DNA from: Ilex aquifolium | Lineage: Eukaryota > Streptophyta > Magnoliopsida > Aquifoliales > Aquifoliaceae | DNA: 64,000 bases | Assembly (NCBI GenBank): GCA_951799425.1 | Contig: OX637392.1 | Coordinates: 54,275,093 to 54,339,092 of the forward strand | Direction: 5' to 3' | In this document: piece by piece, positions 40,864-52,000 of the stretch | Numbering within the stretch: the stretch's first letter is position 1 | Layout of the letters: the number at the start of each line of letters is the position of its first letter | Program-made: the position numbers and the translations under genes | The notes under the pieces: model-generated | What the model saw: the letters and a program-made list of their open reading frames with translations, nothing else | The model's database searches: none | Told to the model about the DNA's origin: nothing

Positions 40864-41606
40864 TTTCTAAGTCCTTGAGATTTGTGGAGCATTGACTAAA
40901 TGTTTAGTTGCTTGAATTGTATGTCTTATGTTTTTAAATATTAGGATTTGAGATATTATTAGCGATTGTTTGAATTTAAATGTTTAAGCTATGACTGTTA
41001 TTAAGATTTGAGATGTTATTAGTGTTTGTTTGAATTTAAATGTTTTATGGTTTTGCTTGCATTTAAATATTTAGTATTTATAAAATTAGAACTTAGATGT
41101 TTAGAAGTAATTAAACTAAAATATTTAATTTTTTTTTTTAACTGTTCGCTTCGCTTTGGTAAAGCGTTTCGCTTCGCTTCTCGCTTCTCGCCTAGGCTTT
41201 AGGAGCCTTGGTTGCTTTTGTTCACTTTACGCCTTAAATAACACTGCCTGAGGCGTTGGGTGAGGCGCCTAATACGCTAGGTGAGGTGCCTCCCTTTGTG
41301 CCTCGGGAGCTACTAGGTGCTGAGGCAAGGCTCGAGGGTGCCCAACGAGCATCAATTGACGGAGTTGTTGATTTTGCTTTACCAACAACTGCATAGTCTC
41401 TTGTAGTTGTGGTTCGACGATAGGGTTTATCATAGTGACAGGGTTTACCAACGAGGGCGCGACCTTATCAAGACGTGGTGGATCATAGTCTTCCCCTTGT
41501 TGATTCATGGATCTAGTTTTAATGGCCCATAAAATGGGAAGAAAGTAGGAAAAAATGGAAAGATATAGGGTGAAAATTAAATCGTTTCTCACAGACGGCG
41601 CCAAAC

Positions 41607-42159
41607 TGATGATGCACAAAGTGAGTTTATGCATCACTTGTCAAGTATTTAATGCAATAATTAGGAAGGAGACTCAACACAAGCAAACACAAAGATTAGG
41701 TGGTTCGGTCTCGATGACCTACTCCACTGGGAATGGCGACGGTGAACGGAGAATCTTATTATTCAAGTGATGTAGTGTGTTGAAATGTGTGTGATGTCCC
41801 CCATGTGTAGGCGGGACTTAGGATGTATAGGCAAGCGATGTTGGCTCCGAGGGGCTCTGATTGAGGCGCCATCATCGTGACTGATTCCGTGAAGCTCGTC
41901 TTTTCCTCTTAACGGGGTGATTCCTCAAAGGTCGCCTTATCACGTAACGGACGAGGTGATCTTACGAGATTGGCTTTGTGCCCCCAATGACTGCGTCTCC
42001 ACGGATTCCCTCTCCTTGGATGGAGATTCCCACGTGCGCTGATAATTGGTTAGGTTTCTCAGGAAGGTGGGCTTAGCCTAACTAGAGTTGTGACTGAGCC
42101 TTTGTTCATCTGCATCTGTGCTTTAGACCTATCATTTATGATCTGGGCTGGCCCCGTCA
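41607..42159 (-). repeat. 5' LTR (minus-strand sense) of the Ty3-type fossil
   Basis: Pairs with 33973-34544. On the minus strand it begins TGACGGGGCCAGCCC and ends in TTTGTGCATCATCA, directly followed by the primer-site spacer at 41585-41606. Confidence 0.86.
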
Positions 42160-42361
42160 ATAATCACGTGTAATCCAATGTGTATCTTGCAGAGCTTATG
42201 TTGAATATAAATTAGGTTAGTTTGGTTTGTATTTCATTTAGTCGACATTATATTAACGATTTTGCGAGTTTATTTATTTATGACCTAAAATTGTATTGAA
42301 TACCTGATTAGTTCGTTCTGGATCATTACATCCAAAAATCTGTTGTCGTCAAATCATTTTA

Positions 42362-42686
42362 GAGTAAGATCAATGCTATGTAACTCAAATCTGTGACCCA
42401 AATTTGCATCCCAAATGAAGAGAGACCATTTGATCAGTGAATCTCATTTAAAAAAGTTGATGGGACTCACTCATCTAATGATCCCCTTTCATTTGGGATG
42501 CAAATTTGGGGTACATAGTATTTCCCTTAGAGTAATGCTACATGGACTTAAAAAGTAGACTTGATAATCACAATCATTGAATAGGTAGTAGGTCCCTATA
42601 AATGTTGGAATCCACAATGAAATTAATGGTTATAATTATCAAGTCTACTTTTTAATTCTAGTTTTTAAGTTCATATAGCATTGCTC
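42362..42686. mobile_element. Pair of foldback miniature elements at one site, 9-bp duplication
   Basis: Two foldbacks lie head to tail. In 42362-42531, CCCAAATTTGCATCCCAAATG is mirrored by CATTTGGGATGCAAATTTGG. In 42532-42686, TACATGGACTTAAAAAGTAG is mirrored by CTACTTTTTAATTCTAG...CATATAGCA. The pair is flanked by a perfect 9-bp direct repeat ATCATTTTA (42353-42361, 42687-42695), and unit 1 of the duplication has the empty site (ATCATTCTA near 32938). Confidence 0.72.
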
Positions 42687-42725
42687 ATCATTTTATGTAT
42701 CGATGAGAAATAGCTTCAAGCTAAC

Positions 42726-42876
42726 TTTTTTTTTTTTGCTAAATAAAAAAGAGGTGAGGGCAAAGGAGAGCGCCCAGAGACCAACCCAATAGACCCTCAC
42801 TAGTTGGATCATGAAGTCTCTAACCGTGTCCGTTACTCATCTCGGAAACGAACCTAACTAGGCTAGCACATAACCA
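42726..42876 (-). mobile_element. SINE family 2, head-truncated
   Basis: A T-run, then AGACCAACCCAATAGACC, GTGTCCGTTACTCATCTC and CTAACTAGGCTAGCA match the tail part of 58000-58232. The tRNA-like head is missing. Absent from unit 1. Confidence 0.65.
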
Positions 42877-43060
42877 AAGTTTATTATAAAAAAGATTAAT
42901 TTTTTTCCACTTTAAAATTTTTGGGATAAGATCTTGTTGAGTAAAGTTGAAATTAAATTCTTTTCGGTTTAGTTATGTATAAATCGCTTAAGAATTTAAG
43001 AGGTTATTGAACCTCTCTTGTGGGTCTCACTTTAATTTGGTAAAGCTTTTTTAACACTTT

Positions 43061-43277
43061 TTATTGTTCAATAGTCAGGGTGTCCAGACCAACTTACGTC
43101 CACCTCGATTAATTTCCTCCTTAGTCTGGTTAAAGGCAGACCATCTACTTCGGAACTAGGGTATCTATGAGGGATAAATTTCTCATGGCCTAGTCCCAAG
43201 GAATTGTTAAGATTCAAACTCAGGACGTCTAATTATAGAGTTTATCCCTATTACCACTTGAACTATCTTGTTAAACA
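43061..43277 (-). mobile_element. SINE family 1, full length with target duplication
   Basis: Minus-strand head TAGTTCAAGTGGTAA (A-box-like) and GAGTTTGAATC (B-box-like), body with complement of CATGGCCTAGTCCC and CACCTCGATTAAT. Flanks TTTTTTAACACTTT (43047-43060) and ATTTTTAACATTT (43277-43289) look like a 12-13-bp target duplication. Unit 1 lacks it. Confidence 0.78.
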
Positions 43278-43933
43278 TTTTTAACATTTATGTGATATTC
43301 GAAAGCTTACCATTGGATTTAGTTGACACTGAGCGGATAATTTGCGGCAATTAAATTCATTTTTTTTCTCATGAATTTCTTATTCTTAACGTGAATGGTC
43401 TGTCTTTGATTGAATTGGAGAGAAGATTAATCAAAATGTGTATAAAATATCCTAAATACCTCTAACCATAATACCAAAAAAAAAATTAAACTAAAGAAAA
43501 AAAAGAGATACTAAAATTTTAACACAACAAATATTTAATCCACTAATTTACCATGTTAAAAAAAACTAACCCTAAATAAAATGGGACTCAGTCTCGATTT
43601 TAAAACCGTTCAATTTTTAAAAGAAATTTTTATTTAAATTTGAGATGTTGACTTAATTTGTTCACTTAATCAATCAAAACTATTACATTAGTAATACCGT
43701 AATGGATTCCAATAAATAATAAGATCCATAAAATTAAATCAATAGCAGTGATGATCAGCAATTTAAGCCAAAGTACTGTTACTATTTTCAAAACGGTTCC
43801 CCTACTGTTCTCAAACTGTCTGACGTGTCTATCCAAGAATGGCTGTCCCCGTAAATCATCAAATTTACGTGTAAGCTGGGTATAATTTAATGAATTTACT
43901 ATAAATAATTTGTTTAGAACAAGTATAGCAAAT

Positions 43934-44007
43934 GGTCCCGTAGCTCAGTTGGTTAGAGCGTTGGTCTTATGAGCCGAAGGTCGCGGGTTCGAGCCCCGCC
44001 GGGACCA
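43934..44007 (+). tRNA. trnI-UAU: tRNA-Ile (anticodon UAU), 74 nt, no intron
   Basis: Complete cloverleaf: acceptor GGTCCCG/CGGGACC (perfect 7 bp), D stem GCTC/GAGC, anticodon stem TTGGT/GCCGA (two G-U pairs) with loop CTTATGA giving anticodon TAT, variable loop AGGTC, T stem GCGGG/CCCGC with loop TTCGAGC, discriminator A. The A box (TAGCTCAGTTGG) and B box (GGTTCGAGCCC) are canonical. A T-run terminator starts at 44008. Decodes AUA codons. Alternative stem placement giving ATG was rejected because it breaks the anticodon stem. The T loop, acceptor stem and terminator all argue for a working gene rather than a SINE. Confidence 0.93.
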
Positions 44008-44016
44008 TTTTTTCTT
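44008..44016 (+). terminator. Polymerase III T-run terminator of tRNA-Ile
   Basis: TTTTTT immediately follows the discriminator base, as expected for polymerase III termination. Confidence 0.8.
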
Positions 44017-44312
44017 TCCTTTTATACCCTTTCTTCATTTAACGCTATAACTTTCCTTTTATACCCTTTCTTCATTTAACGCTATAACTTTCCTTTTATA
44101 CCCTTTCTTCATTTAACGCTATAACTTTCCTTTTATACCCTTCTTCATTCAACCCTCTTTCCTTTTATACCCTTCTTCATTAAACTCTCTTTCCTTTTAT
44201 ACCCTTCTTCATTCAACTCTCTTTCCTTTTATACCCTTTCTTTAACTCTCCTTATATACCCTTCTTCATTCAACTCTCTTTCCTTTTATACCCTTTCTTC
44301 ATTCAACGCTCA
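44014..44312 (+). repeat. Minisatellite, 37-bp and shorter units, directly downstream of tRNA
   Basis: CTTTCCTTTTATACCCTTTC followed by TTCATTTAACGCTATAA (37 bp) repeats exactly from 44014, 44051 and 44088. After that come about five shorter units of roughly 33 bp with TTCATTCAACTCT endings, to about 44312. One strand is almost wholly pyrimidine apart from the TATA and AACG words. Confidence 0.9.
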
Positions 44313-44407
44313 AACAACAAATTTAAAAATGATGGCCCGGACCCCTAAACTACCACCATGTACCAGCATTGAGTCAGTCCACCCTACCAAACTCTATGAT
44401 TTTTTTA

Positions 44408-45430
44408 GGGAGAATTATAATCACACCCCCTGAGATTTATCACTTAATCACTTAGACCCCTGACATTTAAAGTATTATACTCAGACCCCCTAAAGTTTGT
44501 ACGCGTGTAACACTTAGACCCTTGCTGTAAATATATTCATTAATAAGTTACATTCAGATCCCCTAAAATTTGTAAACATATATTACTTAGACCCCTTAAG
44601 TTTAAAATGTTATACTTATACCAAAAATATTTCAATCAAAGTTAGAATATTAAATATTTTAAATTTTACAATTAAAATTCATGTTCTATTGTATCATTTA
44701 TTGAAATAAAATTAAAAATTCAAATTCAAATTTTTCTTAAAAAATCGTAATTAGTATGTAATTATATTGTCTATTAGAATTTAATTTGGTTGTTTAAACG
44801 ACTAAATTAAAATACCAAACTATCTCAATTAAAGCTAAAAGATATTGTGTTCATTACAATTTGATCTCTTGTTTAATTTTTTAGTTTTATTCTAATAGAT
44901 AGTATAATTGTATACTAACTATTTTTTTTTAAAAAAAATCAGATTTTTATTTTTGATTTTATTTCAATAAATGACATAATAGAACATGAATTTTGGTTGT
45001 AAAATTAACGTTCTATTAAGAATGACTTAGACCTCTTGTTTGATTTTTTAGTTTTATTCAAATAGATAGTATAATTGTATACTAATTATAATTTTTTAAG
45101 AAAAAATTGAATTTTTATTTTTGATTTTATTTCAATAAATGATACAATAGAGCATAAATTTTGGTTGTAAAATTTAAAATATTTGATATTCTATCTTTGA
45201 TTGAAGTATTTTTTGTCTAAGTATAACATTTTAAACTTAAGGGGTCTAAGTAATATATGTTTACAAACTTCAAGGGGGTCTATGTGTAATTTATTAACGG
45301 ATATATTTACAACAGGGGTCTAAGTGTTACGCGCGTACAAACCTTAGGGGGTCTGTGTGTAATATTTCAAATGTCAGGGAGTATGAGTGATTAAGTGACA
45401 AACCTCAGGGGGTCTAGGTGTATTTCTCCC
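44408..45430. mobile_element. Long foldback element (1023 bp), GGGAGAATTACACC family, copy 2
   Basis: Left arm GGGAGAATTATAATCACACC and the complement of the right arm GGGAGAAATACACCTAGACC are inverted copies over more than 320 bp (shared TTGTACGCG, TGTAAACATATATTACTTAG, TTTAAAATGTTATACTTA). It is homologous to 22163-23163. Flanks are T-runs on both sides, so the target duplication cannot be read. No coding capacity. Confidence 0.83.
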
Positions 45431-46402
45431 TTTTTTTTTTTTTTAATCTTTTTTTGTTCCTCCTATCTATAACATTATCAAAAATATTCAATAACAATCA
45501 CAAAGTTTACATTAAAAAAAAAACTCTAAGACTTATCAAGATTCCATCTAATAATACAAACTATATATTAATGTTTATCAAACTGATCATATTAATAGTT
45601 TGAATAAAAGGTACCAAAGTTTATAAGAGATGTGGTTTGAGATACAAGTTTTGAAGTTTGTTTCTAACAAAAAATTGGGGTCGATATTACTTTTAGGGTT
45701 ACATCTTTTTGCGGGTCAACTTATATTTTTTTGGGTATTTGATATCGATCTTTTTGCGGGTCACTAAATGATGTGGCAAAATGATATTTATTAGATTTTA
45801 ACGGCTTTAATAAGGTTCAATAATTTAGTCATTCATATTGATTTATCATGCAAGATTTGGTAAAAATTATAGCTAGTCTAGCATTGTTGTGTCAGCTATG
45901 ACGAACTATTTTGAAGTTTACTATCTCGATCAATTCTCATACAAAAATATTAGGGAAATTCTATGGTATCGAAAAACAAATCGGTATTGTATCGTTAGTT
46001 ATCACTTTATTTAGGCAAAATTATAACTGTTCAAGGAAATATCATCATCGATTACAAACACCCATGATCGATTATGAAAATCTCGATATTGATCTCAATA
46101 TTTTATGATCGATCATGTCCTTTAAATTGTAATTTATACCTCAAAAAAAATTATAATTTAATCTTAAAAAATTATAATTTTCGATGGCAATACGATAACC
46201 TTTTCGTTTGCACTTGCTGTGCATATTTAGAATATATGACAAGAAGTTAAAAAAAAATTATATGGTTGGAAGGTTTTTTTGCTATATATGTATAATAATT
46301 GTATGCTATTGTATTTGAAATTTTTGGAGAGAGGCAAACAGGATGTCAATCACTATCAATTGTTTGTGATAGTTTGTTCTCCTCTCACTATAAGTCATCT
46401 TT
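45431..46402. other. AT-rich intergenic DNA
   Basis: A T-run, then unique AT-rich sequence. Repeated ATCGAT/GATCGATTATGA words near 45920-46110. No gene recognised; short open frames here are chance. Confidence 0.4.
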
Positions 46403-47780
46403 GGTTGAATAAACAAAAGGCCTCGGATGTGTTGGATCGTTGGTTGAGGCCTTTGATTGAGGAGGGATAAACAAAGTGAGAGAGAGAGGGGGAGAGTTTT
46501 ATTTGACACTCAATGATTGTTTAAGTATTAATAATTTCTTAAGTCTAGGTTATCCCTCGTAAATATTTTAGTTTTGATATGAATGATTTATTTTTGATCG
46601 AATAAAAAAAAATTAATCAAAATACGCATAAACAGAATAATATACTCTGACTGCTGAACCAATAGATGCAAAAGAGAGAGAGAGAGAGAGTTCTTTATTT
46701 GATGATACTACATGTTCACCCAAGTCCAAAAAAAATATTATGTGACCAACTCTATTTGAGAAAACAAAATTGAGGCTGGTGAGGAGAGATGGGCCATGGC
46801 AAATATTCACAGACACCCACCATTATTCTTTCTCTCTCCTCCTCCAAGTATTTCTTCCTTTCCACTCCTACTACTAATATTATCACCACACCACCACACC
46901 ACCACAACCAACATTATTATTACAACATCTTGATTCTCATTTCTTCTTCTTTTCCATCATTTGGTGATTACCCATTTGCCAAAAAGGGTTCTTCACAGAC
47001 TCATGTGCAAGTTTCTTCTGTGGTATGTCATTCTTTACACACATCTGGGTTTCTCTGTTTAGTGCTCTCTTATTGTTATTTATATGCATCCAGATGTTGT
47101 ATGCTGTACATTTGTGCTTAGGATTACCAATTATGCATATGTTGATTGGAGACGATGATGGATCTGGGTGTTGAAATGTTGAGAGAGTCAAACATTGACT
47201 TCAGTTGATTGAGTTATAAACTTTTCTGTTCTGTGAGAAGATACAAATTAACTTAAATTGATTGAGTTGGAAACTATTCTGTTAATACAATGTGTAATCT
47301 GATCTACCTGTTCAATATCTTTGATGGGTCTGAAATTATTATGCTGCATTACTAGCTCCATTTTCCTTTATTTCAAAAAAAGAAGAAGCTAGATTTGGGA
47401 TATGAAAATGAGTGCTTTTATTTTCTGCTAGTGTTGGTTTGAATGCAACATGTTTTGGATGAAATTTAGCCATTTTGTTCTCATGAATTTAGTGGCAATG
47501 GCTTTCTCCTTGCTAATTCACTTGGTTATTCCATTTGAAACGGTAGAACTGTGTCAATTTGTGATGTTCCCTGAATTTGAATCAAGACAATCTGTCACAT
47601 CCCATTTCAAAATGAGTATTAGTTGTGAATTGAATCCATTTGTTTGGCGCAACGTGATATCCCTGAATTGCAAGATTTAACAATCTTCTGTTTTAGTTAT
47701 TAATGCCATATTCAAATTTGCATCCTTCACCTTTGAAACTGGATATAGAGCACGATTGACATGTAAACATTTACAACCTC
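46403..47780 (+). repeat. Tandem duplication upstream of IQD gene, unit 1
   Basis: About 1.38 kb sharing ordered anchors with 47781-48932: GTGTTGGATCGTTGGTTGAGG, AAGTCCAAAAAAAATATT, GCCATGGCAAAT, AAGTATTTCTTCCTTTCCAC, TATGTCATTCTTTACACAC, TGCAACAT, GGCAATGGCTTTCTCCT, GAAACTGGATATAGAGCA. It contains a CT-rich leader-like segment and a possible 5' UTR splice donor (exon end 47022, then GTATGTC). Confidence 0.85.
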
Positions 47781-48932
47781 TTTTTGAATAAACTACAAGG
47801 CTTCAAATGTGTTGGAACGTTGGTTGAGGAATTTGAGAGAGAGAGAGAGAGAGAGAGAGTTTGCTTCATTTGATTATACAATCTGTTCAAGTTCAATCAA
47901 GTCCAAAAAAAATATTTTATGTTCAACTCTATTTGAGAAGACTAAATAAGGCTGGTGAAAGAGATAAGCCATGGCAAATGTCCAGATACACCCACCTTTT
48001 ATTCTTTCTCTCACCTTCTTTAAGTATTTCTTCCTTTCCACTCCTACTATCACCACTGCCAACAACAGTACTGTTACACCACTGTGTTCTCATTCTTCTT
48101 CTTTTTCGTAATTTGGTGATACCCATTTGCCAAAATAAATGTGAATGTTTCTTCTATTGTATGTCATTCTTTACACACCCATCAGGGTTTTCTCTGTCTT
48201 GTGTTTTCTTATTGTGATTTATATGTTTCCCATTGTTGTATGATGTACATATGTTTTTAGGATAACCTAGTTTGCATTTGTTGACTGGAGGAGAGTGATT
48301 GATCGGAGTGTTTAAATGTTGAGAGAATCAAATATTGACTTCAGCTGGTTGAATTAGAAACTACTCTTTTGTATGAGAAAATCAAAAATTAACGTAAACT
48401 GATTGAGTTGGAAGCTGGTCTGTTCGGTGTTACTGTTCTGTTAATCAAATGTGGAACCTGAGCTGACTGACCTATATCTTCAAGGGGTGTGAAATTATTT
48501 TTTGGGAAGTATGCTGCATCACCAGCTTGTTTTCCTTGATTTCAAACAAAAAGCCATAGTAGGGATATGAGAACAAGTGCCTTTTATTTTCGGCCAGTGT
48601 TGATTCGAATGCAACATTTATGAGATGAAATTTAGCCATTTTGTTCTCATTAATTTACTGGCAATGGCTTTCTCCTGATGAATGCAAGTAGAAGCGGTAG
48701 AACTGTGTGATTTGGGATATCCCCTGAATTTCAATCAAGCATACACTTTGCATTTGAAATGAGTAACATTATGGTAATTGCTAATTGAATTCATTTGTTG
48801 TGAGTAGCATGATTTTACATAATTGCAATATTTATGAATCTTCTTTAGTTACTACTCCCCATATCAAATTTGCATCCATCATGTTTGAAACTGGATATAG
48901 AGCATGGTTGACATGTAAATATTTACAACGCT
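47781..48932 (+). repeat. Tandem duplication upstream of IQD gene, unit 2
   Basis: Partner of the previous repeat, about 1.15 kb with small deletions. It begins TTTGAATAAACTACAAGGC and ends near TTTACAACG. The equivalent possible donor is at 48158/48159 (TATT|GTATGTC). A likely leader acceptor CTTCTCTGCAG at 48962-48972 lies between unit 2 and the IQD start codon, so either unit could supply the first exon. Confidence 0.85.
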
Positions 48933-49032
48933 GCTGAGGCTAATTATACGAACCATAGAAACTTCTCTGCAGATAAAGCGAAATAAAGGCATTCAACATT
49001 TTTTTGGAAACGACTGACATTTAACATCAAGG

Positions 49033-52000
49033 ATGGGATCTGGTGATTGGATTAAGAATATACTCAGCTTAAAGAAAAAGAAGGATGACAGGTCAAAGAA
49101 ATTGAAGGTATGAAACCAGTGAATGCTACTTATGTCACAGTTAATTTCAAAACAATTTAATTGGTCATATAATTAATTAAACATACATTGCAAATTTTTT
49201 TACATTAAGTACTTGTAGTTTTCTTAATATTCTGATATCCTTCTACTTCCTTTACACTCACATGCATAGACATGCATGAAATGTTTTATCGATCAATGAT
49301 ATTGGTTTTTATGTTGTTATTCTTTTCTTCACCACAAAGTCTCTAGTACTGTCATAAGAACTTTATAGTGTAAATTAAAAAGGAAACTTCATCTAGGATT
49401 CTTTTAAAGATTTTATCATTTTTAGAATTAGGATTGACCATCTGATTGATTGTCTGTGTCATATCCAAAACCTGATATACTGGTAAAAAAGCATGATTAG
49501 ATGTTCCGATTGCAGGCTATCTGTGAAGGGAAATTTTCTTTTTCTTTTCTTTCTTTTTAGTAGGTGAATAAATAAGAGGCATCTAGAAGAACACCAGGAA
49601 ACTTTCCCATTCCGATTGTCAGCTACACGCTTTATACACTTTGTCAATTTGCTCTAACTGTCATTTTAATGTTATTACATTATTGATTTTCTAATCATTT
49701 CTTCACCATAAGACAGGAATCTTCAGCACCCAAAAAGTCAAATGGTTTCAAACAGGAGCACGCCTCTCAGAAAGAATATGCTATGATTACCAATGGTGCT
49801 TCTAATGGAAATCCTGGAGTTCTTGGTATGCCTGTCGAAGATATAGCAGCAACTCGTATTCAAACTGCATTCCGAGCATACATGGTACTTCTACGCCTTA
49901 TTAGATCTACAAGTCATGCTGATGCACACTGCTGCGTTTTGATCTATTGTCTAAGATTGTTCATGTTTATGTAGTACACTGAATTGTCTTGTCTTTTATG
50001 ATTTAACTTGATGCTCATTTACAAAGAGAAACATTTTCCCACCTGTGGAAAGGATTAGTTATCCAGGTCAGCATACTCTGTCTGAAAATGATGTCCACAG
50101 ACACACAAACCCAGATCATCATACATACTTATTGCTGCATAACATAAATCCATGTAACAAATCATTTCACTTATTTCAGGACTTATAGGATTGCATTCCT
50201 TGTGTGTTCAAAGATTTTGTTTGGGCCATGGAAAAACTATGGAGGAAATCCAAGAGCCGTAGTAGTATTGTTTGAATATGGTTCAATGCAGTTATATAAG
50301 TGTAACAGAGCTAAGTTGCAAGACTAGATGAAGACTGGAGAGACAAAGAGGTGTAGGGTGCATCCTTGATGATTAACGATGACACACTAGTACCCCATGA
50401 CAAATTTTATTGTTCCTGTAGCTAGAATAGAGTACCCTTTCTGTAAGGGACTTGAGAGGTCTCAAGTTCTAGTAATAAAATCCAGAAATATAGAAGTCTC
50501 CCTGAGAATGAATTAAATTGTTGTAGTTGTAGCATCTGGTCAAGTGATCAGAAGAATAAAGGTGTATCACAGCCTACATTTGCCTAGATCTTTATGCACC
50601 ATGTGAATAGCAAAAGCTATGATTTCTTATTCAAGGATGCCACATTTTTCAATTTTCATCTGGTTGTTTCTTGTAAGCAAGCAAAGTGTCAGCGGTGAGG
50701 ATGAATAAATGTTCCTCCTCCACCTCGCATGTGCTTTACACTTCAATAGACAGAAAACTCTTTTACTTGAAAACCTTCTGGGCATCTTTTTGACAGGATT
50801 CTCTAATTACTGGCTCTTGAGTCACTTCCGCGAAATAAGTGTGTGCTTTTGCTATTGTTTCGATTAAAGAATGGTTATAGGATAAAAAGTAACTTCTGTG
50901 AACCCTGAAGAAGTTGCTTGGCCAGATTGCAGCTCAAGCCTCAAGCACAAATTTCCAAACCATTGTAGCTGTAAACTAGAAACTGTAAGCAATTAAAATT
51001 GTGCATCTGCCGAGTCTCCGTGTCTGTGCAGAGAGCAGGCAGCCACTGTGCTTTGTTAATATTCATGACTTGCAGGATGAATAGTGTGTTTTTTCCCTGT
51101 TGTAGGCGAGGAAAGCTTTAAGGCGTTTGAAAGGGACAGTAAGATTGCAGGGACTGATCCAAGGCCATTCCATCAAAAAGCAAGCGTCAACTACATTGAG
51201 CTATCTTCATTCATGGAGCAGCATACAGGCCCAGATTAGAGCTCGCCGACTCTTTATGGTAACCGAAGGCTGGAGCAGACAGAAGAAGCTGGAGAACCAA
51301 TTAAAGCTCGAGGCAAAGCTTCATGACCTAGAGGTACGACTGGCCCTGCATGTCAGAGTCGGTAGCAGAGTTGCTAGAAATGCTGATACCCTAGTAAATT
51401 TCATTTTAGAAAACATGCTGTAAAACTTTGTCCACTTTCATCCTAGATAGTAAATTTAGTGATTGAAGAGATTTATCCATGATAAGACTCAATAAAACAC
51501 TTGAAATAAAGTTTCCAACATAACAACATTTCTAATTATTTAGTGTATAAAATTTACCTCTAGCCTTCCACCCTTTGTAGCAAAGGGCATATACCCTTCC
51601 AGTCCAATTCAGTGTTCCAGATAGAACTGCTTGTGGGGTGGTTGTTATCACATTTTTCACTACCTATCGAAATAGAAATTGTTATATATATCATTGATAC
51701 TAGATTGGAGGCTGTTGCATCAACCTCTTTTGCACCTTACAATCTTCTTAGATGGAATCATACTGTCATGGAGCTTCCTTCAATTTATAGTCCATTGATT
51801 AATGTTAAGCATCCATTTAATTAAAATTATATAACAATTTTTTTTTGCTCTTATAGAAATCCCAAAAATGAAGAGTACATTTGGGATGCACACTGTGTTT
51901 CCTTTCTAATGTTTCACCCGAAGGGTTTAAACTTTAAAGGATAAGTTGTACTTGAAAGTTTCACTAGCATATAAACTCCACTTGGTCAGTGAAATGTTGT

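Larger units (their letters stand above)
36851..41246 (+). mobile_element. hAT DNA transposon (4.4 kb) inserted in the LTR fossil
   Basis: Perfect 8-bp target duplication CCTGAGGC at 36843-36850 and 41247-41254. Terminal inverted repeats CAGTGTTAT and ATAACACTG. Subterminal regions (36870-37025 and 41145-41215) are packed with GCGAAGCG/GGCGAG words in opposite orientation at the two ends, which look like transposase-binding arrays. Between them are a long pyrimidine-rich leader (37140-37890), a tandem array (37890-38160) and a decayed transposase gene on the plus strand. It inserted into the gag area of the older LTR element. Confidence 0.93.
33973..42159 (-). mobile_element. Ty3-type LTR retroelement fossil, gag-only remnant, split by a hAT transposon
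   Basis: Two LTRs, 33973-34544 (572 bp) and 41607-42159 (553 bp), lie in direct orientation with TG...CA ends on each strand. A 5-bp target duplication ATAAT is at 33968-33972 and 42160-42164. On the minus strand the 41607-42159 LTR is the 5' one: it is followed by TTTGGCGCCGTCTGTGAG, the spacer typical of plant Tat/Athila-group Ty3 elements. A purine tract (GGCATGGGGGACAAA) precedes the other LTR. Without the hAT it is only about 3.8 kb. Gag-like segments were found, but no protease, reverse transcriptase or integrase, so it resembles a non-autonomous gag-only derivative. The LTRs differ by roughly 10-20% by eye, mostly transitions, so it is several million years old or more. Broken, with several breaks besides the hAT insertion. 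Confidence 0.85.
33665..43790. repeat. Tandem duplication, unit 2 (enlarged by insertions)
   Basis: Copy of 29884-33600, anchors given there. Insertions present here and absent in unit 1: the LTR element 33973-42159, a paired foldback 42362-42686, SINE family 2 at 42726-42876 and SINE family 1 at 43061-43277. Conversely the hAT and solo LTR of unit 1 are absent. No host gene was recognised. Confidence 0.72.

Noticed and set aside
43934-44007. Reading the tRNA anticodon as ATG (histidine)
   Set aside because: That placement gives a mismatched anticodon stem; TTGGT/GCCGA with loop CTTATGA gives TAT and a full stem.
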